Assembly: GCA_023411815.1 (NCBI GenBank)
Contig: JAEYOJ010000013.1
Location: 1 to 28,491, forward strand
DNA length: 28,491 nt
Direction of reading: 5' to 3'
From: Pseudomonadota bacterium
GTDB taxonomy: Bacteria; Desulfobacterota; Desulfovibrionia; Desulfovibrionales; Desulfovibrionaceae
Each line of letters opens with the position of its first letter. The stretch's first letter is position 1. Under the pieces are notes generated by a model, which was given only the letters and a program-made list of their open reading frames with translations, did no database searches and was not told the DNA's origin. Positions 7,377-15,398 of the stretch are shown one piece after another. The position numbers were made by a program, and so were the translations under genes.

Positions 7377-7822
7377 TCCTCCTTAGACTTGTAGTCGCAG
7401 ATGTTATATGTATTAGATGTACCCTTTACAGAGTACAAGTTCCTAGCTGTATTCAAACCTAATGCAAAATCAGATAAGGCTGCCTTGCGAAAACATGCAG
7501 CTGGGTTACATAAGCCAAGGCGGTTTCTAATGACAGAAATCGCTGATATCATTAAAGGCAACCGGACCTATGAAACTCGCTAGCGGCAAGGTCATGCCAC
7601 ACACACTGACATGGAGAATAGGTAACCTTATTGATCGGCGATTAGCGAATAAACTTGAGGGAATCATGAAAAAAGTAAACCGAAGCGCATTATCAAAATG
7701 CTGAATGGATTGCCTTGCTTCCAGAAACCGCCTCAGATCCAGGACGGGTTTTGCGGTTCTGGGGAGTCATCCACATGCCGGAGCGAGAATAGTCGTACAC
7801 GCTCGTGCCCCAAACTGCTGCG
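7377..7822. other. Intergenic region between chemoreceptor and mutL
   Basis: About 445 bases without a supported gene. It contains the chemoreceptor promoter candidate (7410-7438). A weak hairpin (CCAGAAACCGC 7721-7731 with GCGGTTCTGG 7753-7762, one bulge) might end the mutL transcript, but has no T-rich tail in the needed direction. A 60-codon frame at 7401-7583 (plus) lacks a ribosome-binding site, overlaps the promoter and resembles nothing I know; I leave it out. The region is more AT-rich than its surroundings. Confidence 0.5.
7410..7438 (-). promoter_or_regulatory. Candidate sigma-70 promoter of the chemoreceptor gene
   Basis: Read on the minus strand, TTGTAC (7438-7433) is followed after 17 bases by TAATAC (7415-7410), about 40 bases before the start codon at 7370. 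The match is good for -35 (4 of 6) and -10 (5 of 6). No clear sigma-28 or sigma-54 pattern was seen. Confidence 0.45.
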
Positions 7823-9733
7823 CTAGCTTCGTTTGAAGAGCTTTTCTAGATCCTTGATGCCCAGGTGGACCAAGATGGGACGGCCATGTGGGCAATACTC
7901 GCGCTCGGGCACTGTGGCCCATTCCTTGAGCAGCGCCATGGCTTCTGCTTGCGCCAGAGGTTGGCCTGCCTTGAGTGCGGCCTTGCAGGACAGCAGAGCC
8001 CACAAGTCGTGCAGCTTGCCATTCGGTCCGCTCTGGCCGGCCAAGGACTCGCGCAGGAGGTCCTTGGCGGCGGGAGGTTCCAGCATGGCTGGAATTGACA
8101 TGATCTCCAGCAGGTCAGGCCTTGGTCTGCGCAATCTGAAGCCGAGAGCCAGCAGTTCGGACCACAGTTCGTCCAGCCTTGTTTGCTCCGATGCATGCAG
8201 GGGCAATTCCAAAGGCACGGCTAAATCGCGTCCATCCCTGCCTCCACTCTGGCGCGAATGGCGTGTGTACAGCACTCGCTCATGCGCCGCGTGCTGATCA
8301 AGCAGCCCGAGGCTACCGTCGGGCAGGCGCAGCACGAGATATGTATCGGCTACCTGGCCCAGGTAGGCAGTCGTGCCGGCCACTGCGTGCTCGGGCCGGT
8401 CATCGCCGGTCACACAGAACGCTTCCGCAGTTCTCAGAGAGTGGGCAAATCCTGGCGTCTCGGCATGAAGATGACTATCGCATGTGGGGCGGAGTGGTTC
8501 TTCGCAGTCAGCGAGTTCGCTTGCGCTGGCCCGGACTTCGGTTTTGGCCTGCATCAGGGTTGGGGCAGGATGTGGGGAGGGCAGGGGTTTGATGTCCAGC
8601 TTTGCCTGACGGCTTTCGCCAGACTCAAATTCCTTGTAACTAGGAAATTTTGCAGGCTGCTGCTGTTCGATGGACGCACTACGACCGAACGGCATGGCGG
8701 ATTCACACAAGCTGTTTTCGGTTCGGTGCATGTGGCCTTCAGTATCCAGGGCTTGCAAAAGAGCGCGCCGGACGACCGCGAAGAGGGCGGACTCATCCTT
8801 GAAGCGCACCTCAAGCTTGGCCGGATGCACGTTCACATCCACTTCCTCGGGAGGCAACTCCAAAAAGAGCAGCACCTGAGGATATTCGCGTGAGAGGAGG
8901 CGGCCCGAATAGGCTTGGCGCACGCACGTTAGCAGCAGGCGGTCCTGCACGGGGCGGCCGTTGACGTAGAAGAGTAGACGATCGCCGCGCGCTTGGGCGG
9001 CTTCCGGCTTTCCAGCCAAGCCATGGGCACGAATGTCGTGCAGGCTGAAGTCGAAGGGTGCGAGTCCTTCGCAGACAGCCGGCGGCCAGATTTCGGCCAA
9101 TCTGTGGACTAAATCTTGACCAGGCGGAAATCGAAGAATTGTTCGGCCGTCGGCCATGAATCCGAAGGCCAAGTCCGGATGGGCCAAGGCCAGCCTGGCT
9201 ACGATCTCCTGACAACGTTTGGTTTCGGTGGCTTGTGTCTTCAGAAACTTGAGTCTGGCCGGAACATTGAAGAATAGATTGCGCACTTCGATGCGCGTGC
9301 CGCAAGCCAATGCATCGGGCCCTTGCGCCGTGATGCGCCCTGCTTCAACAGTGATAGACCAAGCCTCTTTCCGGTCGGCTGCCAGACTGGCAACTCGTAA
9401 TCGGCTGACCGAGGCGATGCTCGGCAAGGCTTCACCACGGAAGCCAAAGCTGCGGATGGAGAACAGGTCTTCTACGCGGCCGATCTTGCTCGTGGCATGG
9501 CGAGTAACTGCCAACTCTAGTTCATCCGGTGGGATGCCCCAGCCATCGTCCTGCACGAGCACCAGGCCTTGACCGCCATGCTCTATGGCTATGTCCACGC
9601 GACGGGCTCCCGCATCCAGGCTGTTTTCCACCAGCTCTTTTATCACGCTGGCCGGGCGCTCCACGACCTCGCCGGCAGCGATCTGGTCCGCGAGTTCTGC
9701 AGGGAGGATGTGGATGGGGCGTCGCTCGGCCAT
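7823..9733 (-). CDS. mutL: DNA mismatch repair protein MutL
   Basis: A 636-residue MutL that links mismatch recognition by MutS to strand cleavage. The N-terminal GHKL ATPase has the expected motifs: KELVENSLDAGA (E33 catalytic, N37 for magnesium), DDGWGIP, TRHATSKI and GFRGEALPSIASVS. A variable linker (about 330-450) leads to the dimerisation domain (YLGQVADTYLVL). That domain carries the endonuclease-type words DQHAAHER, SCKAALKAG and CPHGRP, although the last glutamate of the DQHA(x2)E(x4)E motif is a threonine here. The gene starts 11 bases after the lptD stop, so both are probably one operon. mutS is also in this window, in a separate operon. Confidence 0.97.
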   Translation of the reverse strand: MAERRPIHILPAELADQIAAGEVVERPASVIKELVENSLDAGARRVDIAIEHGGQGLVLVQDDGWGIPPDELELAVTRHATSKIGRVEDLFSIRSFGFRGEALPSIASVSRLRVASLAADRKEAWSITVEAGRITAQGPDALACGTRIEVRNLFFNVPARLKFLKTQATETKRCQEIVARLALAHPDLAFGFMADGRTILRFPPGQDLVHRLAEIWPPAVCEGLAPFDFSLHDIRAHGLAGKPEAAQARGDRLLFYVNGRPVQDRLLLTCVRQAYSGRLLSREYPQVLLFLELPPEEVDVNVHPAKLEVRFKDESALFAVVRRALLQALDTEGHMHRTENSLCESAMPFGRSASIEQQQPAKFPSYKEFESGESRQAKLDIKPLPSPHPAPTLMQAKTEVRASASELADCEEPLRPTCDSHLHAETPGFAHSLRTAEAFCVTGDDRPEHAVAGTTAYLGQVADTYLVLRLPDGSLGLLDQHAAHERVLYTRHSRQSGGRDGRDLAVPLELPLHASEQTRLDELWSELLALGFRLRRPRPDLLEIMSIPAMLEPPAAKDLLRESLAGQSGPNGKLHDLWALLSCKAALKAGQPLAQAEAMALLKEWATVPEREYCPHGRPILVHLGIKDLEKLFKRS

Positions 9734-9744
9734 GCCTTGATCCG

Positions 9745-12237
9745 TTAGAAGCTCAGCGTCGGAGAGCTGATGCCCATCAGGTTCACGCGGAAGGTATAGG
9801 TCTGCTCAAAGGTGTCGTCAAAGTAGACGAACTGAAAATCAAAGCAGTGGTGCCTGTAGGTCAAGGCGACCTCTCTCTCCACCTCCTCTTCTCGCAGAAG
9901 GTCGTACTCGTATCGGGCGTCAAGAATCCAGTCGGACAACAGATGGAGGCTTCCGCCCAGGGTCACCGTGCGTAATCGGCTATCGTCGCGGCGCTGATAA
10001 GTATTCACCTCCTGCAGGACATCGAAACCGAAGCGCAGGCTGGCCTTATCCTCATAGAAAAGAGTCAGCCAATGCTCATGCTCCGTGACGCGCAGGTCAT
10101 ATGGCGAAAAAAAGGTGCTGCTGGTCAAGCTTACGAATTTGCCAGGGTATAAGGTGGCCTCGACTTCGACATCCGAAAAAGGCCGGCGTTCGTATTGGTC
10201 GAGCAGGTCCGTGCGCGACGCTTCAATGAAATCATAGTATTGCTCAAGACGCAGACGGAAAAACTGTCGGTAATCCACGGCCTCTTGAGGCAGGTAAAAA
10301 TTACCATCCTGGGGGGCCAGCACCACCGACTGCCGCTTGCGGTCAAATATGTTGGTCAGGGAGTAGCGCAGTTGTGAGGCTTCCTGGATGTAGTCCACGC
10401 TGTCGAAGAGGGGTTTCACCTCGCTGCCTGTCAGGCTGGTATTCGAGTTTTCCACAACATACGTAGTATCATCCTGATTGACATCAGGTCTCCATGTATA
10501 GACTAAACGCGGTTGAAGCGTGTGCCTGAGTTTGGTCCAGGAGGACTCCCCGGCGTTGTCCAGGCTGACCATGGGGGGAGGCGAGAGGTCGAAAGTGCGT
10601 GAGATCTCGGAAAGGGCAGAAACGGATAATTCGGGTATGCCCCGGCTGATGAAATCTTCATCTGTAGTCGACGAGGAGGCGGTAGCGAGCGTGTTTGTAC
10701 TCGTATCGATATCCTCGTGCCGGCCGAGAGAGTAGAGGGTCTGGCGCCAGCTAACGCTGGGGATAATGGAGCCATAGCTGCTTGTGATAGGCAGGCTGAG
10801 CTCGGGGCGAGCGTCCAGGCGCAAGCCGGTGGTGCCGCCGCGACGCCAAAAGTAAGTCGCTATGCCTTGAGCTTCCCATTCAAAAGGAGTTTCGCCGAGA
10901 GAGGTCTTATAGGCAAATGCGCTGAATTCCGGCAAACGTTGGACAGTAGGATCGTTGGACGGCGTCAGGTTGTCGTTCATGTAGGCCAAGTTCTGAGTGT
11001 AAGCCGCGGACAGGTTCATTCCGTAATCATCATACTGCCTGGATACAAGCAGGGCCGAGGTGCGGGTCAGGCTGTCCTTAGTGGCGATATCCCTACTGAA
11101 CTCGCTGCGGAGCGTGTTTCGGCTACGAAGGTAGCCTATGCGGCCGGTTTCGAATTCCCGCAGATAGTTTTGGTCCGAAACGTAATCGAGATCCATCTTG
11201 ATCTGCCAATTCGGATCGTGGAGATAACTGTCGAGCATGCCACGAAGCCAGTAACGTTCATGATTGGGCCGGATTAAACCGTCGCCGGCGAACTGGCTGT
11301 ATTCCTCGGCCTCCGTGGAAGCCGCCGTTCGGTCGTCCAACCAGCTTCCGCGCAGCCAAAGCTTGGTGGCGGAGTCCGGTGTGGATCGATATTCCAGATC
11401 GTGCATGACCCCACGCTCGGTCATGTAGTACTCGGTGAGGGTCGCGTCATTCTCATCATCAATGACAATGTAAAGGGGTTGCAGGTATGTAATGCCATCG
11501 CGGCTGCTATATCCAAAATCAGGGTAGAGCAGTCCCGATTCGCGCGTGGAGATCGTCGGAAATGCAAGAATCGGAAAGTAAAGCACAGGTATATCCAATA
11601 TATGCAATCTAGGATTCCATAACACAGCACTATCTTCTTGTGTAATGGTCGCGCTGCTCACCTTGAAGGACCAGGCCTGGGGATCGTCTTCGCAGGCGCT
11701 GACCTCTGCTTGGGCAAAGGAGTACTGCAGGTCGCCCTTTTTTTCGATTCGATCGCTGCTGATGGATATACGCGGGTCCTCGGTTATGATTCTGCCCCGC
11801 TTCAACCAGCCGACACGGTTGCTCAGATCGAATTCCGCCTCTTCGGCCTCAATGTAATATTTGTCCCAGCTGACACGTACATTGCCGCGCAGATAGATCC
11901 ATTCGGAAAAGTGGAAATAGCGGGCAAAGTCGGCTTGCAGGTAGTCGTCGCCGCTTCGTACGAGCACCTTGCCTTCGGCATCAACGATCTCTGCATCGTG
12001 ATCTGTCGCCATGCGCTCGGCCGTGAGCCGCCATCGTCGACCTTCAAAAAGTTGGCGGCCGCTCTCAAGGGGCCTCAACTCATCGAAGGTTTGGACGTTC
12101 AGCCGCTGGGCGTGCGCGGGTGGCAAGGACAGTATGGCGAGCGCCAAGCATAGCGCGAGGGCTATGCCGCTTACGCGGAGTACAGAAGTATGAGGCGCGG
12201 AATAAGGGATCATGGAGAGGGAGATGGTTTCCTTCAT
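9745..12237 (-). CDS. lptD: LPS-assembly protein LptD (outer-membrane beta barrel)
   Basis: LptD places lipopolysaccharide in the outer leaflet of the outer membrane together with LptE. The N-terminal signal peptide ends in PPAHA before Q; an OstA/LptA-like jelly roll follows (LTAERMATDHDAEIVDAEGK ... YLQADFARYFHF), then a long C-terminal beta barrel ending in a terminal phenylalanine (SPTLSF), the usual signal for the BAM machinery. The mature part has only two cysteines (in SACEDDP and RHHCFDF), instead of the four of E. coli, so at most one disulfide can form. The start is uncertain: I give the ATG at 12237 (830 residues). ATG at 12213 would leave a more normal signal peptide, and a TTG at 12333 or ATG at 12321 would add a long leader. 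mutL follows closely. Confidence 0.92.
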   Translation of the reverse strand: MKETISLSMIPYSAPHTSVLRVSGIALALCLALAILSLPPAHAQRLNVQTFDELRPLESGRQLFEGRRWRLTAERMATDHDAEIVDAEGKVLVRSGDDYLQADFARYFHFSEWIYLRGNVRVSWDKYYIEAEEAEFDLSNRVGWLKRGRIITEDPRISISSDRIEKKGDLQYSFAQAEVSACEDDPQAWSFKVSSATITQEDSAVLWNPRLHILDIPVLYFPILAFPTISTRESGLLYPDFGYSSRDGITYLQPLYIVIDDENDATLTEYYMTERGVMHDLEYRSTPDSATKLWLRGSWLDDRTAASTEAEEYSQFAGDGLIRPNHERYWLRGMLDSYLHDPNWQIKMDLDYVSDQNYLREFETGRIGYLRSRNTLRSEFSRDIATKDSLTRTSALLVSRQYDDYGMNLSAAYTQNLAYMNDNLTPSNDPTVQRLPEFSAFAYKTSLGETPFEWEAQGIATYFWRRGGTTGLRLDARPELSLPITSSYGSIIPSVSWRQTLYSLGRHEDIDTSTNTLATASSSTTDEDFISRGIPELSVSALSEISRTFDLSPPPMVSLDNAGESSWTKLRHTLQPRLVYTWRPDVNQDDTTYVVENSNTSLTGSEVKPLFDSVDYIQEASQLRYSLTNIFDRKRQSVVLAPQDGNFYLPQEAVDYRQFFRLRLEQYYDFIEASRTDLLDQYERRPFSDVEVEATLYPGKFVSLTSSTFFSPYDLRVTEHEHWLTLFYEDKASLRFGFDVLQEVNTYQRRDDSRLRTVTLGGSLHLLSDWILDARYEYDLLREEEVEREVALTYRHHCFDFQFVYFDDTFEQTYTFRVNLMGISSPTLSF

Positions 12238-12414
12238 GCCGTGTTTGTGTCCTGGCACCTCATCCTCGGGGAGGGGTACGTCCGCCAGCACCGGCAGGCG
12301 GGCAATTTTACCAGATAGCATACAACCACCCAAAATAAAAGAGCCAGCTTCCTGTCTTTGTCAGGAGCAATGCCAAGGCTTTTCCTTTCAACGGGAAGGG
12401 GATAAAGTTGAGCG

Positions 12415-12431
12415 GCCCGCCAGAGGCGGGC
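12415..12431 (+). promoter_or_regulatory. GC-rich hairpin in the alr leader
   Basis: GCCCGCC (12415-12421) and GGCGGGC (12425-12431) form a seven-pair stem with a three-base loop, ending about 12 bases before the AGCGAGGA ribosome-binding site of alr. No T tract follows, so it is not a normal terminator. It could affect translation of alr or mRNA stability. Confidence 0.4.
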
Positions 12432-12455
12432 TCACCACAGTTCAGCGAGGACGCC

Positions 12456-13592
12456 ATGGCCATTACTTACAATATGCTTGAGGTCCAGGTGGACCTTTCG
12501 CGCATCGTTGACAATTACCATTTCTTGCGTAGCAAGGCTGCCAGTCTCATGCCGGTTATCAAAGCCGATGCCTATGGCCATGGATTGCTGCCTGTGGCCA
12601 ATGCCTTGGCCGCTGTCGGAGCGAATGCTTTCTGCGTGGGCAGTGTCGACGAGGCGGTGACACTGCGCCGAGAGGGGAGGCTTGACCCGGGCTGTCGCGT
12701 AGTTTCGCTGCTCGGTCCTGTGAACGCGGAAGATTACGACGAGGCTGTGGAGCACGAGGTAACTTTGCTGGTCGGCCGACACGAACAGTTGGACCTATTG
12801 CAGGCAGCGGCTTCATCCTCAGACCGAACTGCTCTTCTGGCCTTGAAATTCGACACAGGCATGTCGCGTCTGGGCTTCTCCGAGGCAGATGCCCCCCGCA
12901 TCATCAAGACTCTTTCAGCCTCGCCAAACGTGCGTCTCGAGTTGGTCACGTCGCATCTGGCCACGGCGGACGAGGACAGTGGAGTGGATTATGTAGTGGC
13001 ACAGGCTAACCGCTTCAGCGCGATCACCGGCAAACTGTCCGCCGCAGGGTTACGTTTCCAGGCCAATCTAGCCAATTCGGCCGGCATCCTGGCCTTTCCC
13101 GAACTGCATTTCGATCTACAGCGGCCCGGTATTGCTCTTTATGGATCAAATCCTTTCCTTGGCACCAGTCGCGAGGAACTCGGCCGGTCCCTCAGGCAGG
13201 CCATGAGCGTGACCACCCGTATTCTGGACGTGCATGATTTGCCCCAAGGCGGAACCATCAGTTATGGGCGCACCTTTACAGCTCCCAGAGACATGCGCGT
13301 GGCCATCATGGCCGCAGGTTACGCCGATGGATATTCCCGCGGCCTGACTAATAGGGGCCAGGTATACCTCAAGGGAAAGAGGGTTCCCATCCTGGGGCGC
13401 GTGTGCATGCAGCTTACCGCCGTGGACATCTCGGGCCGAGAGGATGTGCGCCCAGGCGATACTGTTCATCTGCTGGGTGGCAGAGGCGAAGGCCATGTTT
13501 CGGCCGAGGAACTGGCAGGTTGGTGGGGCACGATATCTTATGAGGTGTTCTGCATTCTTGGGCTCAACCGGCGTGTGTATCTGAACGGATAA
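12456..13592 (+). CDS. alr: Alanine racemase
   Basis: A 378-residue PLP enzyme that interconverts L- and D-alanine for peptidoglycan. The PLP lysine is K36 in PVIKADAYGHG; the TIM-barrel words FDTGMSRLGF and LVTSHLATAD follow. The C-terminal domain supplies the catalytic tyrosine in TISYGRTF, and AAGYADGYSR and GRVCMQLTAVDIS are also present. I chose the ATG at 12456, which has AGCGAGGA four bases upstream; a TTG at 12408 would add 16 unlikely residues that span a GC-rich hairpin. The gene is divergent from lptD, and the shared gap of about 220 bases should hold promoters of both, although I could not pick convincing boxes. A probable terminator lies at 13680-13716. Confidence 0.95.
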   Translation: MAITYNMLEVQVDLSRIVDNYHFLRSKAASLMPVIKADAYGHGLLPVANALAAVGANAFCVGSVDEAVTLRREGRLDPGCRVVSLLGPVNAEDYDEAVEHEVTLLVGRHEQLDLLQAAASSSDRTALLALKFDTGMSRLGFSEADAPRIIKTLSASPNVRLELVTSHLATADEDSGVDYVVAQANRFSAITGKLSAAGLRFQANLANSAGILAFPELHFDLQRPGIALYGSNPFLGTSREELGRSLRQAMSVTTRILDVHDLPQGGTISYGRTFTAPRDMRVAIMAAGYADGYSRGLTNRGQVYLKGKRVPILGRVCMQLTAVDISGREDVRPGDTVHLLGGRGEGHVSAEELAGWWGTISYEVFCILGLNRRVYLNG

Positions 13593-13679
13593 TAAAATCC
13601 AAACCGTGCCAAATCACGCTCGTGCCGCCGGGCCATCTTCAGTTTCGGGCGCCTTGGCGGACTGGAGGGTTTGCAAGGT

Positions 13680-13716
13680 AACTCGCTGGGTTGACCTGCA
13701 ACGAGTTTTTGCTTTT
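13680..13716 (+). terminator. Probable terminator of alr
   Basis: AACTCG (13680-13685) pairs with CGAGTT (13702-13707), with additional inner pairing of GGGT with ACCT, and TTTTTGCTTTT overlaps and follows the right arm. The stem is imperfect. It lies about 90 bases after the alr stop. Confidence 0.5.
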
Positions 13717-13751
13717 GTGGGTGTGCGGAAAAGTCCAGCGTGCTGTGGGGA

Positions 13752-13790
13752 TCAAGCAAAGCTTGACTGTGCCACTAAAAATAAAATAGT
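13752..13790 (+). promoter_or_regulatory. nikK: Candidate promoter with overlapping palindrome before nikK
   Basis: TTGACT (13763-13768) and AATAGT (13785-13790), 16 bases apart, form a plausible sigma-70 promoter about 55 bases before nikK. The palindrome TCAAGC AAA GCTTGA (13752-13766) overlaps the -35 box and could be an operator. The sequence does not fit the NikR consensus (GTGTTAC type), and no cobalamin riboswitch (no B12 box) is visible in 13593-13842. Confidence 0.4.
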
Positions 13791-13842
13791 GCTACATGGG
13801 CGGCTGCGCACCACTTGAACCCAAGCGAAACGGAGTATTTCC

Positions 13843-14619
13843 ATGATGCGTCCAATGTCCAGCGGCCTTTTAGCTCTTCTTCTTCTCTTCATGAGCACGC
13901 TTTCGGCGCAAGCGCATTTCGGCATGCTAATCCCTAACCAATCCACGGTCATGCAGCCCGATCGAAAAGTGGCCCTCGAACTGTCCTTTTCTCATCCATT
14001 CGAAGGGCGGGGCATGGAGATGGCAAAGCCAAAAGCTTTCGGCGTCATGCTCGATGGCAAAAAAAGCGACCTGCTTGGCAGTCTCAAGCCCGCCAAGATC
14101 ATGGGGCACACGGCCTGGTCTTCTCAGTACGTATTCAACCGTCCGGGACTGGCCATATTCTACATGGAGCCGCAACCTTACTGGGAGCCGGCCGAGGATT
14201 GTTTTATCGTCCATTATACCAAGACCATTGTGGCCGCCTTCGGCGAGGAGGACGGCTGGGATCAACCCATTGGCCTCAAGACCGAGATCGTGCCTCTGAC
14301 GCGTCCCTTTGGTAATTACGCAGGCAATGTGTTCCAAGGCCAGGTGCTGCTTGATGGCAAGCCTGTTCCCCAGGCCATGGTCGAGGTGGAGTATTATAAC
14401 CGCGACGGCAAGTATAAGGCTCCGAGCGATTACCTGATCACTCAGGCGGTCAAGGCGGATCAGAACGGTGTGTTCACGTTTGCCTGTCCGCTGGCGGGCT
14501 GGTGGGGTTTTGCAGCCTTGAACGAGGCTGACTATAGCCTTAAGCAGCAAGGCCAGGACAAAAGCGTGGAACTTGGAGCCGTGCTCTGGATTCAACTGCA
14601 CGACTTCGAGAAGAAGTAA
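13843..14619 (+). CDS. nikK: Periplasmic DUF4198-type nickel/cobalt uptake protein (NikK-like)
   Basis: A 258-residue secreted protein of the DUF4198 family. The signal peptide (hydrophobic 7-20) ends in SAQA after residue 24, which would make histidine the first mature residue (HFGMLIPNQ). Histidine at or near the mature N-terminus is usual in these metal-related proteins. Later conserved parts include LSFSHPFEG, a beta-rich middle, and a C-terminal carboxypeptidase-regulatory-like repeat (VFQGQVLLDGKPVPQAMVEV) with the family ending ADYSLKQQGQDKSVELGAVLW. CGGAGT precedes the ATG. nikM follows after three bases, which supports a role as the accessory component of an ECF-type nickel or cobalt importer. 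The metal preference cannot be told from sequence. Confidence 0.82.
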   Translation: MMRPMSSGLLALLLLFMSTLSAQAHFGMLIPNQSTVMQPDRKVALELSFSHPFEGRGMEMAKPKAFGVMLDGKKSDLLGSLKPAKIMGHTAWSSQYVFNRPGLAIFYMEPQPYWEPAEDCFIVHYTKTIVAAFGEEDGWDQPIGLKTEIVPLTRPFGNYAGNVFQGQVLLDGKPVPQAMVEVEYYNRDGKYKAPSDYLITQAVKADQNGVFTFACPLAGWWGFAALNEADYSLKQQGQDKSVELGAVLWIQLHDFEKK

Positions 14620-14622
14620 ACC

Positions 14623-15219
14623 ATGCATATTTCCGAGGGCATTCTCTCCGGGCCGGTTCTGGTTTCTGGAGCCTTCTTGGCGGCGGGCATGACTTTCATC
14701 GGCTTGAGGCGTCTTGATCCAGAGCGCATGGTGCGCGTGGGACTGCTGGCTTCGGCCTTCTATGTCGCCTCGCTGGTGCACGTTCCCATTGGGCCGGGCA
14801 ATGTCCACTTGGTTCTGAACGGCTTGCTCGGCCTTTTGCTGGGATGGGCCGCGGTGCCCGCAATCCTGACCGCCCTGTTCCTGCAAGCCGTCATATTTCA
14901 GTTCGGCGGTCTGACAGTGCTTGGCGTGAATACGGTGATTATGGGCTTACCAGCCGTTACTTGCCACTACGCCTTCGGAAAGATGATTAAATGTCCTGGC
15001 CGCACTGCCGCCCTGGGCGCTTTTGCGGCTGGGGCCATGGCCGTGCTTCTGTCCGGGATGCTTGTTGCGTCCTTTCTCGTCTTCAGCGGTGAGGGATTTC
15101 TGCAGGCGGCGTGGGTCATTCTGGCCGCGCACTTGCCGATCATGCTCATCGAGGGGCTGGTGACCATGTTCCTGGTTGCCTTCTTGAAACGGGCCAAACC
15201 AGAACTGCTGGCGATGTAG
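14623..15219 (+). CDS. nikM: ECF-transporter substrate-binding membrane component for nickel/cobalt (NikM/CbiM)
   Basis: A 198-residue membrane protein of the CbiM/NikM family, the S component that captures Ni(II) or Co(II). It begins MHISEG; in this family the N-terminal amine and His2 coordinate the metal. A further conserved block, VHVPIGPGNVHLVLNG (H53, H62), supplies other ligands and the loop that seals the site. Six or so membrane helices are visible. The gene lies three bases after nikK, so translation is probably coupled. The usual partners, the T component (NikQ/CbiQ) and ATPase (NikO/CbiO), do not follow; only a stub resembling a NikQ N-terminus is seen at 15231-15353. Transport would therefore need an energising module encoded elsewhere. 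Confidence 0.93.
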   Translation: MHISEGILSGPVLVSGAFLAAGMTFIGLRRLDPERMVRVGLLASAFYVASLVHVPIGPGNVHLVLNGLLGLLLGWAAVPAILTALFLQAVIFQFGGLTVLGVNTVIMGLPAVTCHYAFGKMIKCPGRTAALGAFAAGAMAVLLSGMLVASFLVFSGEGFLQAAWVILAAHLPIMLIEGLVTMFLVAFLKRAKPELLAM

Positions 15220-15230
15220 AGCATTGGGAT

Positions 15231-15353
15231 GGAGGTGATGAGGCGGCGAGTTGGTTGCACAAGAGAAGCCAAGCTCCTGAGCATCCCTCGCAACGGGTAC
15301 TCAGGATGTTGAGGATATCAGCAAACGCCGCTTTTTCTTTAAGTAATACTTGA
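15231..15353 (+). pseudogene. Possible nikQ/cbiQ remnant
   Basis: Twelve bases after the nikM stop is a near-perfect ribosome-binding site (GGAGGTGAT, 15231-15239). The frame that follows reads DEAASWLHKRSQ, then SQRVLRMLRISANAAFSLSNT and a stop at 15353. This recalls the start of CbiQ/NikQ proteins (acidic, then SWLHRLDPRVRLL and a hydrophobic helix). The frame has no usual start codon and stops after about 38 codons, directly before the terminator. It may be a gene largely deleted after nikM, but the similarity is short and could be chance. Confidence 0.3.
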
Positions 15354-15390
15354 ACAAGAGCAGGCCCTGCACACAGGGCCTGCTCTTGTT
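15353..15390. terminator. Strong bidirectional terminator between nikM and lysA
   Basis: A perfect 17-pair stem (15353-15369 with 15374-15390; the core is AGAGCAGGCCCTG and its complement) closes a four-base loop CACA. T residues follow on the plus strand, and AAGTATTACTT-type sequence lies on the minus side. It should end both the nikKM transcript and the six-gene operon that finishes with lysA. Confidence 0.92.
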
Positions 15391-15398
15391 TGGTCAAG

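Noticed and set aside
7401..7583. A 60-codon plus-strand frame between the chemoreceptor and mutL
   Set aside because: It has no ribosome-binding site, overlaps the likely chemoreceptor promoter and resembles no known protein.
13593..13842. Cobalamin or nickel/cobalt riboswitch in the leader of nikK
   Set aside because: The gap contains GTGCCACT but no B12 box and no pairing framework of a cobalamin riboswitch; the NiCo riboswitch pattern is also absent. A weak alr terminator and a promoter explain what is visible.
13927..14886. A 319-codon open frame on the minus strand across nikK and nikM
   Set aside because: Both plus-strand genes have clear family features and signals; the antisense frame is a side effect of their codon use.
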